From the NCBI GenBank assembly GCA_905197685.1, contig CAJJZS010000001.1:186001-250000 (forward strand): a DNA stretch of 64,000 nucleotides, in the 5' to 3' direction. Numbering within the stretch: position 1 is the first letter of the stretch; every line of letters starts with the position of its first letter. Of this stretch, positions 50,261-58,527 are shown piece by piece. The notes below the pieces were generated by a model. That model did no database searches, was not told the DNA's origin, and saw only the letters and a program-made list of their open reading frames with translations. This DNA comes from an uncultured Oscillospiraceae bacterium. Its GTDB lineage: Bacteria > Bacillota > Clostridia > Oscillospirales > Ruminococcaceae. The position numbers and the translations under genes are program-made.

Positions 50261-51193
50261 GTGAATTGGCTGAACCGTTTGGTAAAAGAAAAACTTGCCG
50301 CCTTGTGTCAGGAAAAGGGGATTCCCGTATTATGGGACGAACCGATGAAATATCATACCAGCTTTAAAATCGGGGGACCGGCGGCGGTAATGTGTATCCC
50401 GAAAGACAGAGACCAACTGTTTTGCGCGCTGGATTTTGCACGCAGAGAGAACCTTCCGGTATGGTATGTGGGAAACGGCTCCAATCTGTTGGTGAAAGAT
50501 GAAGGAATTGACGGCATGGTGATTTTGCTGGATTCCGAGTTTGGCGGAGAGATTGCAGTCGAAGGGGAAACACTGATTGCGCCGTCAGGGAAAAAGCTGT
50601 CGGCAGTCTGCGCCGCTGCCGCAAAGGAAAGTTTAACCGGACTGGAATTTGCATGGGGAATTCCGGGCAGTGTCGGCGGAGCGGTTTATATGAATGCGGG
50701 AGCGTACGGCGGAGAGATGAAGGATTGCCTGTTGTGGGCGGAATATCTCAGCCCGCAAGGAAAGATTGTTCGTTTGTCGAAAGAGGATTTGGCGCTTTCT
50801 TACCGCCACAGCTGTTTTATGCAGCCGCAGTATAAGGACTGTTGTATTGTTCGCGCTGCGTTTTCTTTAACAAAAGGAGAACCGGAAGCAATTCGGCAGC
50901 AGATGGACCATGTGATGGAGCAAAGAAAGGCAAAACAGCCGTTGGAATATCCAAGCGCAGGCAGTACCTTTAAGCGTCCGCAGGGAGCGTTTGCGGCGCA
51001 GCTGATTGACCAATGCGGACTCAGAGGCAAACAAGTAGGCGGCGCTCAGGTCAGCACAAAGCACGCAGGATTTGTCATCAATTTGGGAGATGCCTGCTGC
51101 AATGATGTTTTAAATTTGACTGCGCAGGTGCGGGAGTGTGTAAAACAACAAACCGGTTATGAATTGGAACTGGAAGTACAGCTGATTCCGTAG
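50261..51193 (+). CDS. murB: UDP-N-acetylenolpyruvoylglucosamine reductase MurB
   Basis: MurB makes UDP-N-acetylmuramic acid, using FAD and NADPH, in the cytoplasm. The 310-aa product has FAD-binding YVGNGSNLLVKDEG near 72, GLEFAWGIPGSVGGAVYMNAG in two motifs near 128–148, the catalytic Ser in YPSAGSTFKRP near 230, and AGFVINLGDA near 268. It lacks the type I loop and so is type II, as usual for Firmicutes. The GTG at 50261 sits 8 bases after AAAGGAG; a GTG at 50255 is too close. Confidence 0.95.
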   Translation: MNWLNRLVKEKLAALCQEKGIPVLWDEPMKYHTSFKIGGPAAVMCIPKDRDQLFCALDFARRENLPVWYVGNGSNLLVKDEGIDGMVILLDSEFGGEIAVEGETLIAPSGKKLSAVCAAAAKESLTGLEFAWGIPGSVGGAVYMNAGAYGGEMKDCLLWAEYLSPQGKIVRLSKEDLALSYRHSCFMQPQYKDCCIVRAAFSLTKGEPEAIRQQMDHVMEQRKAKQPLEYPSAGSTFKRPQGAFAAQLIDQCGLRGKQVGGAQVSTKHAGFVINLGDACCNDVLNLTAQVRECVKQQTGYELELEVQLIP

Positions 51194-51228
51194 CGGAAGG
51201 CATCAACAAGAGAGGAACGGGAAGGCAT

Positions 51229-52128
51229 ATGCAGTTTATTATTGTGACAGGAATGTCCGGAGCGGGAAAATCTACCGCAGTGGAAGCGTTGGAAGATGTG
51301 GGCGTTTATTGTATGGACAATATCCCTCCCGCGCTGATTCCGAAAATTGCGCATCTGGGAACAAACGGGCAGGAGCCTTCCGATATTGGGCGAGTTGCCC
51401 TGGTGATTGACGCAAGAGGGCTGCGGGGCAATTTAGGGGGCGCAGACTGCTTAAAGGAGCTGATGAACGCCTTGGCAGAGCTGGACCGAGAAAAGGTAAG
51501 TTACCGAATTTTGTTTTTAGACGCGGCGACCGAAGAACTGATTAACCGCTACAAAATTACGCGGCGCCCGCACCCGCTGATGGAGCGCAGCGATTCTTTA
51601 AACCGTGCAATCTGCCAAGAACGGGAGCTGCTGCGCCAGGTGAAGGACAGGGCGGACATTGTGCTGGATACCACCCTGCTTTCTGCCTCGCAGTTAAGCA
51701 GCAATATCCACGAACTGTTTCGCAGCGATGACCCCAACGAGGACGATTTTGTGGTGAATTGTATCTCCTTCGGGTTTAAATTCGGTGTTCCGGCAGATGC
51801 GGACCTGATGTTTGATGTTCGCTGTCTGCCAAACCCATTTTATGACCCGCAGCTTCGTCCCAAAACGGGACTGGACAGGGAAGTGCAGGATTATGTTTTG
51901 GATTCTGCCAAAACACAGGGCTGTCTTGCAAGATTGTATGATTTTATTGACTATATGCTCCCGCTGTATCGTTATGATGAAAAGAAAAGCCAGTTGATTA
52001 TTGCAATCGGTTGTACCGGCGGAAAGCACCGTTCTGTCACCGTGACGCAGCAGTTGTCGCAGCATTTAAAAAAACAGGGATTACGGGTAATTACAAGCCA
52101 TCGTGATATTGAAAGAAAGAAGCTGTAA
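51229..52128 (+). CDS. rapZ: RNase adapter RapZ/YvcJ, nucleotide-binding protein
   Basis: The 299-aa product has Walker A GMSGAGKS (8–15), GVYCMDNIPPALIP near 25, ARGL near 64 and the C-terminal domain with SFGFKFGVP near 182, DVRCLPNPFYDP near 197 and the signature GCTGGKHRSV near 263. In Bacillus the homologue YvcJ hydrolyses GTP; in enteric bacteria RapZ controls GlmS through small RNAs. The murB–rapZ neighbourhood links it to envelope precursor supply. It overlaps nothing and leads into whiA. Confidence 0.94.
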   Translation: MQFIIVTGMSGAGKSTAVEALEDVGVYCMDNIPPALIPKIAHLGTNGQEPSDIGRVALVIDARGLRGNLGGADCLKELMNALAELDREKVSYRILFLDAATEELINRYKITRRPHPLMERSDSLNRAICQERELLRQVKDRADIVLDTTLLSASQLSSNIHELFRSDDPNEDDFVVNCISFGFKFGVPADADLMFDVRCLPNPFYDPQLRPKTGLDREVQDYVLDSAKTQGCLARLYDFIDYMLPLYRYDEKKSQLIIAIGCTGGKHRSVTVTQQLSQHLKKQGLRVITSHRDIERKKL

Positions 52129-52195
52129 TTTTAAAAAAATCGGGGAACAGAGCAAATCTTCAGGCGGAAAATCAAATGAAGGAGGGTCACATCGG

Positions 52196-53110
52196 GTGAC
52201 ATTCGCTACCAAGGTAAAAAGTGAGATCAGCCATAACAAAGGCTTAATCGCAAGAAATAAAAAAGCGTTTTCTTACGGGATGCTTTTATGCGGAAAGAGT
52301 TTTTCCGCGCAAAATATTTCGATGACAACGGAGAATAAATATATTGCCAAGCTGTATGCAAAGCTGATTTTTCAGCAGATTCCGATGCAAACCAGTGTAA
52401 CAACCAGAGAATATAACGGGAATTTTCAGCAGACAACCTATGCGGTCAGTGTGGACGATGAGGAAGACAGAAAAACAATCCTTGCCTTTTTTGGGCATGA
52501 CGCGCAGGGAGATAAGGTCTGCAACGCCGAGCTGCTGGAATATTCGGAGCATTGTTATGCCTTTTTGGCAGGCGCTTTTTTAAGCTGTTCCAATATCAGC
52601 GACCCGCAGAAGGACTATCATCTGGAGTTTGTGCTTGCAGGAGAGCAGACCGCGCAGCTGATGATGAGACTGTTAAATGAGCTTCAATTAAATTTTAAGC
52701 TGAGTGTGCGGCGGGGACAGCAGGTGGTATACTGTAAAGACAGCAAATCAATAGAAGAACTGCTGACGATGGTGGGAGCTACCGGAGCGATGATGGACGT
52801 TGTCAATGTCAAGATTTACAAGGATATGCGAAATAAAGTCAACCGTGTGACAAACTGCGAAACCTCCAATATTGAAAAAACGGTGAGCGCGGCAACAGCG
52901 CAAGCGGCAGATATCCGCTATCTGATGAAAAGCGGGCAGTTTGAAACACTGGAAGTTCCGCTCAAGGAAACCGCGAAAGCGCGTTTAAAACATCCCGATA
53001 TGTCTTTGCGGGAGTTGGGGGAGCTGTTGGGTGTTTCCCGTTCGGGAATCAACCATCGTCTGCAAAAAATCAGCCAGATTGCAAAACAGGCGCGGGAACA
53101 GGCAGAATAG
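52196..53110 (+). CDS. whiA: WhiA-family DNA-binding regulator
   Basis: The 304-aa product begins TFATKVKSEISHN, has a LAGLIDADG-endonuclease-like N-terminal region lacking nuclease residues (AFLAGAFLSCSNISDPQKDYHLE region), and a C-terminal HTH, MSLRELGELLGVSRSGINHRLQ in two helices near 270–292. WhiA affects cell division and sporulation genes. I chose GTG 52196, ten bases after GGAGGG. In most Firmicutes yvcK lies between rapZ and whiA; here it is missing. Confidence 0.93.
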   Translation: MTFATKVKSEISHNKGLIARNKKAFSYGMLLCGKSFSAQNISMTTENKYIAKLYAKLIFQQIPMQTSVTTREYNGNFQQTTYAVSVDDEEDRKTILAFFGHDAQGDKVCNAELLEYSEHCYAFLAGAFLSCSNISDPQKDYHLEFVLAGEQTAQLMMRLLNELQLNFKLSVRRGQQVVYCKDSKSIEELLTMVGATGAMMDVVNVKIYKDMRNKVNRVTNCETSNIEKTVSAATAQAADIRYLMKSGQFETLEVPLKETAKARLKHPDMSLRELGELLGVSRSGINHRLQKISQIAKQAREQAE

Positions 53111-53140
53111 ACAGGACAGGCAGGAAAGGAGAACGGCGGA

Positions 53141-56100
53141 ATGGATGACCGATTTGTTCATTTACATTTGCACAGCGAATACAGCCTCTTGGACGGAGCT
53201 TGCAGAATCAAACAATTAGTGGAACGCGCAAAGGAGCTTAATCAAAGCGCAGTGGCGATTACCGACCACGGAGTGATGTACGGCGCGATTGATTTTTATA
53301 AAGAGGCAAAGGCAAACGGCATTAAGCCGATTATCGGCTGTGAGGTCTATGTTGCGCCGCGAACCAGATTGGATAAGGTAAGCGGTCTGGATAACTCTCC
53401 CTACCACTTGGTGCTGCTTTGTGAAAACGAAACGGGATATCGCAACCTGATTAAACTGGTTTCCCGCAGCTTTACCGAAGGCTTTTACTTTAAACCCCGC
53501 ATTGACCGAGAACTGTTAAAGGAACATTCAGAGGGGTTAATTGCCCTTTCTGCCTGTCTTGCGGGAGAGGTGCCGCGCGCGTTAAGCCGCAACGACTATG
53601 CGCAGGCAAAGGAAGCGGCGCAGTTTTATCTGGATGTTTTCGGACCGGAGCATTATTTTATCGAGCTGCAAAATCACGGAATCCATGAACAGCAGCGGAT
53701 TCTGCCGGATTTGGTGCGCCTTGCAAAGGAATTGCAGGTAGGTTTGGTTGCGACCAATGACTGCCACTATCTGAAAAAAGAGGACAGCGCAACCCAGAAA
53801 ATTTTAATCTGTATTCAAACAAACCACACTTTGGAAGAAGATAACGGTATGGAGTTTGAAACGCAGGAATTTTACATGAAGTCCCGCAGTGAAATGTTTG
53901 CTGCGATGCGGGAATGTATCGGGGACGAAAGCGTGATTGAACAGGCGTTGGATAATACGGTTCAAATCGCGCAGCGCTGTAATGTGGAGTTTGTGTTCGG
54001 ACACCACATCCTGCCGCGTTTTGAAGTGCCGGACGGCAAGGATAATGTCACCTTCTTTCGGGAAAAATGCTATGAAGGTTTTTATCGGCATTATGGCAGC
54101 AATCCGCCCGCAGAATATGCCGAACGCTTGGAGTATGAGCTTTCGGTTATCGAGAAGATGGGGTATGTAGACTATTACCTGATTGTATGGGATTTTATTG
54201 ATTATGCAAAACGAAACGGGATTCCTGTCGGTCCGGGGCGCGGTTCCGGTGCGGGAAGTATCGCTGCATACTGTATCGGCATTACCGGAATCGACCCGAT
54301 GAAATATCATCTGCTGTTCGAGCGGTTTTTAAATCCGGAACGCGTCAGTATGCCTGATTTTGATATCGACTTTTGCTATGAGCGTCGGGAAGAAGTTATC
54401 GACTATGTAATCAGAAAATACGGAAAAGAGCGTGTCGCTCAGATTATCACCTTCGGTACAATGGCGGCAAGGGGAGGAATCCGCGATGTCGGCAGAGTGC
54501 TGGGAATGGACTATCAACAGGTGGATAAGGTAGCCAAAGCAATCCCGATGGAGCTGCATATGACGATTGCAAAAGCGTTGGAACGCTCGCCCGACCTGAA
54601 AATCATGTATGAAAGCGACCCGCAGGTAAAGGAACTTGTAGACCAGGCAGCAAAGATTGAAGGAATGCCCCGCCACGCTTCCACCCACGCGGCAGGCGTT
54701 GTTATTGCAAGGGACGCGGTGGAAAGCTATGTTCCGCTTGCAAAAAATGACGAGGCGATTGTCACCCAGTATACAATGACAACATTAGAGGAACTGGGAC
54801 TGCTGAAAATGGACTTTCTGGGATTGAGGAACTTAACGGTAATCAGCGACGCAGAAAAGATGATTCGTCGGCAAAACCCGGATTTTGAGATTGAAACAAT
54901 TCCCTTAGATGATGCGCAGACCTTTGAAATGATGTCCAAAGGGCAGGCAAAGGGGGTATTTCAGTTCGAGTCGGGCGGCATGAGACAGGTTCTGGTTCAG
55001 CTGAAGCCGGAATCGGTGGAGGATTTGATTGCGGTTATCTCTTTGTATCGTCCCGGACCGATGGACTCGATTCCGAAATATATTAAAAACCGCCACAATC
55101 CGCAGGAGATTACCTATAAAACGCCGCAGCTCAAGGAGATTTTGGATGTTACCTACGGCTGTATCGTTTACCAGGAGCAGGTTATGCAGATTTGCCGAAA
55201 ACTGGCAGGATATTCCTACGGCAGGGCGGATTTGGTTCGTCGCGCAATGTCTAAAAAGAAGCACGATGTGATGGAAAAGGAACGCCAAAACTTTATTTGG
55301 GGAGCCAAAAAAGAGGACGGTTCGGTCGAGTGTGTCGGCTGTGTGGCAAACGGAATCAGCGAACAAATTGCCAACGAAATCTTTGACGAGATGAGTTCCT
55401 TCGCTTCTTATGCGTTTAATAAATCGCACGCGGCTGCATACGCAATCGTTGCCTATCGCACTGCATATCTGAAGGCGCATTACCCCAAAGAGTATATGGC
55501 AGCGCTGCTTACCAGTATTTTGGATAATACCGATAAAATGCTCGGTTACCTCAAAGAATGTGATACCATGAAGATTAAGATTCTGCCGCCGGATATCAAC
55601 CGCAGCCGAACCGGCTTCATTGTAGAGGACGGTTGTATCCGTTTTGGATTTTTGGGGGTAAAAAATCTGGGGAAAGGCGTTATGCAGGCATTGGTGAAAG
55701 AACGGGACGAAAACGGCGCTTTTCAGGATTTGGACGACCTGTGCGAGCGAATGTACGGGCAGGATTTAAACCGCAGGGCGATTGAAAGCCTGATTAAGTG
55801 CGGAGCATTGGACAGATTCGGACACAATCGGCGGGAACTGCTGGAAGGTTACTCGGTTTTGGTCAGCGATATTGACAACCGCTATAAAAACAATCTGGAG
55901 GGGCAGATGAATCTGTTTGACACGCCCGAGCTTTCTGCAACCAAACAGAGTTTCACCTTGCCTCACCTGGAAGAATATCCGCCGGATGTAAAACTTGCGA
56001 TGGAAAAAGAGGTAACGGGACTGTATGTTTCCGGACACCCGCTGATGCAGTATCGGGAAACGGCAAAACAGTTGGGTACTGTCGAGCTGGAGGAATTTTC

Positions 56101-56767
56101 TTCGGAAGAAGATTCGGGACTGTTGCTGCAAACCCGCGGAAAATACCGCGATGGAGATATTGTGCGGGTGCTGTGCATTGTCACAGGAAAGAGGACAAAG
56201 ATTTTAAAAAGACGAGGATATATGGCGTTTGTCACTTTGGAGGATACCAGCGGTTCAATAGAGATGCTGGTGTTCCCGCAAACCTATGACCAGTACCGCT
56301 ATTTGCTTGAAGAAAATCAGGTTTTGTGCATTGAAGCAAGGCTGAGTATCCGAGAAGACGAGGAAACAAAGCTGGTTTGCCGCTCGGTTGCTCTCCCGCA
56401 AGAAGCGGTCGGACAGGCAAAACCAACGCCTAAAGATAATCCGACAGCTCCGGCTGCGGCAGCTCCCGTAAGGTCTGCGACCAAACCGACCGAAGCGGGA
56501 ATGAGGAAAAAAACAGGTAAACGCCCGGGACTGTATCTGCGTGTTCCTTCCAAAGAAAGCAGAGAATTTCTGAAATCGGAACAGTATCTGGATATTTTTG
56601 AAGGGGATATGCCGGTTTACTTCTTCTTTAAGGACAGCGGAAAACTGGTCTGCGCTCCGCATAAAATGTGGATTACGCTGAACCGACCGCTTTATGCGCA
56701 GTTAAGCGTGATTTTGGGAGAAGAAAATGTGGCTTTGGTCGTTCCGGAAAAGGAAGGAAATTTATAA
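53141..56767 (+). CDS. dnaE: DNA polymerase III alpha subunit DnaE
   Basis: The 1208-aa replicative polymerase starts with a PHP domain (HLHSEYSLLDGACRI near 5, ITDHGVMYG near 40). The palm has PGRGSGAGSIAAYC near 367 and the catalytic Asp pair in MPDFDIDF near 405, then the third Asp in LLKMDFLGLRNL near 555. A helix-hairpin-helix (RSRTGFIVEDGC region) and an OB fold near 1000–1080 follow. It is DnaE, not PolC, as no exonuclease domain interrupts PHP. A linker rich in Pro and Ala (about 1095–1125) and an extra C-terminal tail bring the length slightly above usual. The RBS is AAAGGAGA. Confidence 0.96.
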   Translation: MDDRFVHLHLHSEYSLLDGACRIKQLVERAKELNQSAVAITDHGVMYGAIDFYKEAKANGIKPIIGCEVYVAPRTRLDKVSGLDNSPYHLVLLCENETGYRNLIKLVSRSFTEGFYFKPRIDRELLKEHSEGLIALSACLAGEVPRALSRNDYAQAKEAAQFYLDVFGPEHYFIELQNHGIHEQQRILPDLVRLAKELQVGLVATNDCHYLKKEDSATQKILICIQTNHTLEEDNGMEFETQEFYMKSRSEMFAAMRECIGDESVIEQALDNTVQIAQRCNVEFVFGHHILPRFEVPDGKDNVTFFREKCYEGFYRHYGSNPPAEYAERLEYELSVIEKMGYVDYYLIVWDFIDYAKRNGIPVGPGRGSGAGSIAAYCIGITGIDPMKYHLLFERFLNPERVSMPDFDIDFCYERREEVIDYVIRKYGKERVAQIITFGTMAARGGIRDVGRVLGMDYQQVDKVAKAIPMELHMTIAKALERSPDLKIMYESDPQVKELVDQAAKIEGMPRHASTHAAGVVIARDAVESYVPLAKNDEAIVTQYTMTTLEELGLLKMDFLGLRNLTVISDAEKMIRRQNPDFEIETIPLDDAQTFEMMSKGQAKGVFQFESGGMRQVLVQLKPESVEDLIAVISLYRPGPMDSIPKYIKNRHNPQEITYKTPQLKEILDVTYGCIVYQEQVMQICRKLAGYSYGRADLVRRAMSKKKHDVMEKERQNFIWGAKKEDGSVECVGCVANGISEQIANEIFDEMSSFASYAFNKSHAAAYAIVAYRTAYLKAHYPKEYMAALLTSILDNTDKMLGYLKECDTMKIKILPPDINRSRTGFIVEDGCIRFGFLGVKNLGKGVMQALVKERDENGAFQDLDDLCERMYGQDLNRRAIESLIKCGALDRFGHNRRELLEGYSVLVSDIDNRYKNNLEGQMNLFDTPELSATKQSFTLPHLEEYPPDVKLAMEKEVTGLYVSGHPLMQYRETAKQLGTVELEEFSSEEDSGLLLQTRGKYRDGDIVRVLCIVTGKRTKILKRRGYMAFVTLEDTSGSIEMLVFPQTYDQYRYLLEENQVLCIEARLSIREDEETKLVCRSVALPQEAVGQAKPTPKDNPTAPAAAAPVRSATKPTEAGMRKKTGKRPGLYLRVPSKESREFLKSEQYLDIFEGDMPVYFFFKDSGKLVCAPHKMWITLNRPLYAQLSVILGEENVALVVPEKEGNL

Positions 56768-56868
56768 CGGGTTTATCGGCTTTTAGTCGATATTTGCAGC
56801 ATTTTTGCATGGATTTTTGTCTAACTTTCCGTAAAATTACCGGATTTGGGATTTTATCCGAATAAGGC

Positions 56869-56897
56869 TTGTCTGAACAGGATAAATGTTTTATAAT
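56869..56897 (+). promoter_or_regulatory. predicted sigma-A promoter for pfkA
   Basis: TTGTCT (56869–56874) and TATAAT (56892–56897) have a 17-base spacer, about 100 bases before pfkA. Confidence 0.65.
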
Positions 56898-56994
56898 TAA
56901 CAAAGTAGAGAGTAGAAAATACACGGGAAAATCTGTTCTGAAAGAAGCTGCTGCACCTTTCAGTACGGTACCTTTACCGGATGGAGGATTTTTT

Positions 56995-57972
56995 ATGAAT
57001 GACAAAAATCAAAAAGTAATCGGCGTACTGACCAGCGGCGGCGACGCACCGGGCATGAACGCTGCAATCAGAGCGGTTGTCAGAACCGCAATAAAAAAAG
57101 ATATGCAGGTAATGGGAATCCGCAGAGGATATAACGGCTTAATCAACGGGGATATGTCCGAGATGAATATCCGCTCGGTGTCCAACGTTCTTCATCGCGG
57201 AGGAACCATGCTGCTCACGGCGCGCTGTAACGAATTTAAAACAGAGGAAGGTCAGGACCAGGCGGTTGCTGTTTGTAAAGAGCTTGGAATCGACGGTCTG
57301 GTTATCATCGGCGGCGACGGTTCCTTTATGGGCGCAAGAGCGCTGTCTATTAAAGGAATCCCATGTATCGGTATTCCGGGCACCATCGACAACGATATTG
57401 CCTGCACCGATTACACCATTGGATTTGATACCGCATTGAATACAGCGGTAGAGGCAATCGATCGTCTGCGCGACACCTCCGAATCGCATGACAGATGCTC
57501 GGTGGTAGAAGTTATGGGTCACGGAGCAGGACATCTTGCGCTGTATGCAAGCGTTGCCTGCGGCGGTACTGCTTGTTGGGTGAATGAGATTGGTTTTGAT
57601 GTAGACCGAGATATTATCGAAAAGATGAACAGCACCCTGAGAACCGGAAAACATAACTTCATCGTTATTGTTTCGGAAGGAATTACCGATGTTCATCGCC
57701 TTGCGCGCTATATTGAGGAAAAGACAGGCGTTGAATCCCGCGCTACCGTACTGGGACACATTCAGCGCGGAGGCACACCGAGCGCGCGCGACCGCATTAT
57801 TGCAAGCCAGATGGGTTGTTATGCGGTAGAATTGCTTGAGCAGGGTATCGGCAACCGCGTGGTGATTCAGAAAAATTCCAAGATTATCGACTATGATATT
57901 CTGGAAGCGTTGACCATGAAAAAAGGATTGGACCCGAAACTGTTGGAAGTGGATCAGACAATCAATATCTAA
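56995..57972 (+). CDS. pfkA: ATP-dependent 6-phosphofructokinase
   Basis: The enzyme phosphorylates fructose 6-phosphate in glycolysis. The 325-aa product has LTSGGDAPGMNAAIR near 12–26, the ATP site IIGGDGSFMGA near 100, the catalytic PGTIDNDI with its Asp near 130, the substrate motif EVMGHGAGHLAL, and IQRGGTPSARDR near 250. GGDGS with Gly at the position that distinguishes donors indicates ATP rather than pyrophosphate. I chose the ATG at 56995 after ATGGAGG; the upstream in-frame stretch includes the promoter. Confidence 0.96.
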   Translation: MNDKNQKVIGVLTSGGDAPGMNAAIRAVVRTAIKKDMQVMGIRRGYNGLINGDMSEMNIRSVSNVLHRGGTMLLTARCNEFKTEEGQDQAVAVCKELGIDGLVIIGGDGSFMGARALSIKGIPCIGIPGTIDNDIACTDYTIGFDTALNTAVEAIDRLRDTSESHDRCSVVEVMGHGAGHLALYASVACGGTACWVNEIGFDVDRDIIEKMNSTLRTGKHNFIVIVSEGITDVHRLARYIEEKTGVESRATVLGHIQRGGTPSARDRIIASQMGCYAVELLEQGIGNRVVIQKNSKIIDYDILEALTMKKGLDPKLLEVDQTINI

Positions 57973-57995
57973 AACCGATTACGGAGGATGGTTTT

Positions 57996-58484
57996 ATGGA
58001 AATCGAACGAAAATTTTTGATTGATTGGAACCAAATCACAAATATGGGGCTGCCGCTTGTTAAACAGGCAAACAGCCGCCAGGGTTATTTAAGCGCCGCT
58101 GTACCGGTAGTACGGATTCGTGAGCGCGTGTTTTCCGATGGACATACCGATTATATTCTGTGCATCAAAGGAAAAGGCAGATTGGCAAGACAGGAGATAG
58201 AAAAGGAACTTTCCGAACAGGAGTTTCATGCTTTGGAAGAGCTTCTCCCGATTCCGATGATTCAAAAAGATTATCGGGTTTACCGCCTTTCGGACGGACA
58301 TTTGCTGGAATGTAGCTTGGTGGATCAAAAATTTGCCTATGCAGAGGTGGAGTTTTCCTCGATGGAGGAGGCGAACGCCTTTGTTATGCCGGAGTTTTTG
58401 CTTAAAGATGTAACCGAAGACCCGTATTATTCGATGGCAGGATATTGGAAACGCAAACAGATTACCGTTTCTTTTGAGTTGTAA
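57996..58484 (+). CDS. CYTH-domain protein (triphosphatase or adenylate-cyclase-like)
   Basis: The 162-aa product starts MEIERKFLI, the EXEXK signature of CYTH proteins. Basic and acidic strand residues follow in order: VVRIRERVF, YILCIKGKG, RQEIEKEL, KDYRVYRL and CSLVDQKFAYAEVEF, which line a triphosphate-binding tunnel. Bacterial members usually cleave inorganic or organic triphosphates. It follows pfkA by 23 bases with its own RBS (CGGAGGA), so both are in one operon. Confidence 0.9.
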   Translation: MEIERKFLIDWNQITNMGLPLVKQANSRQGYLSAAVPVVRIRERVFSDGHTDYILCIKGKGRLARQEIEKELSEQEFHALEELLPIPMIQKDYRVYRLSDGHLLECSLVDQKFAYAEVEFSSMEEANAFVMPEFLLKDVTEDPYYSMAGYWKRKQITVSFEL

Positions 58485-58486
58485 TA

Positions 58487-58523
58487 AAAAAGTGAACTGC
58501 AATAAAAAAGCAGTTCACTTTTT
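58487..58523. terminator. bidirectional intrinsic terminator
   Basis: AAAAAGTGAACTGC and its complement enclose 9 bases between the CYTH gene and the convergent permease gene. Confidence 0.92.
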
Positions 58524-58527
58524 ATTT

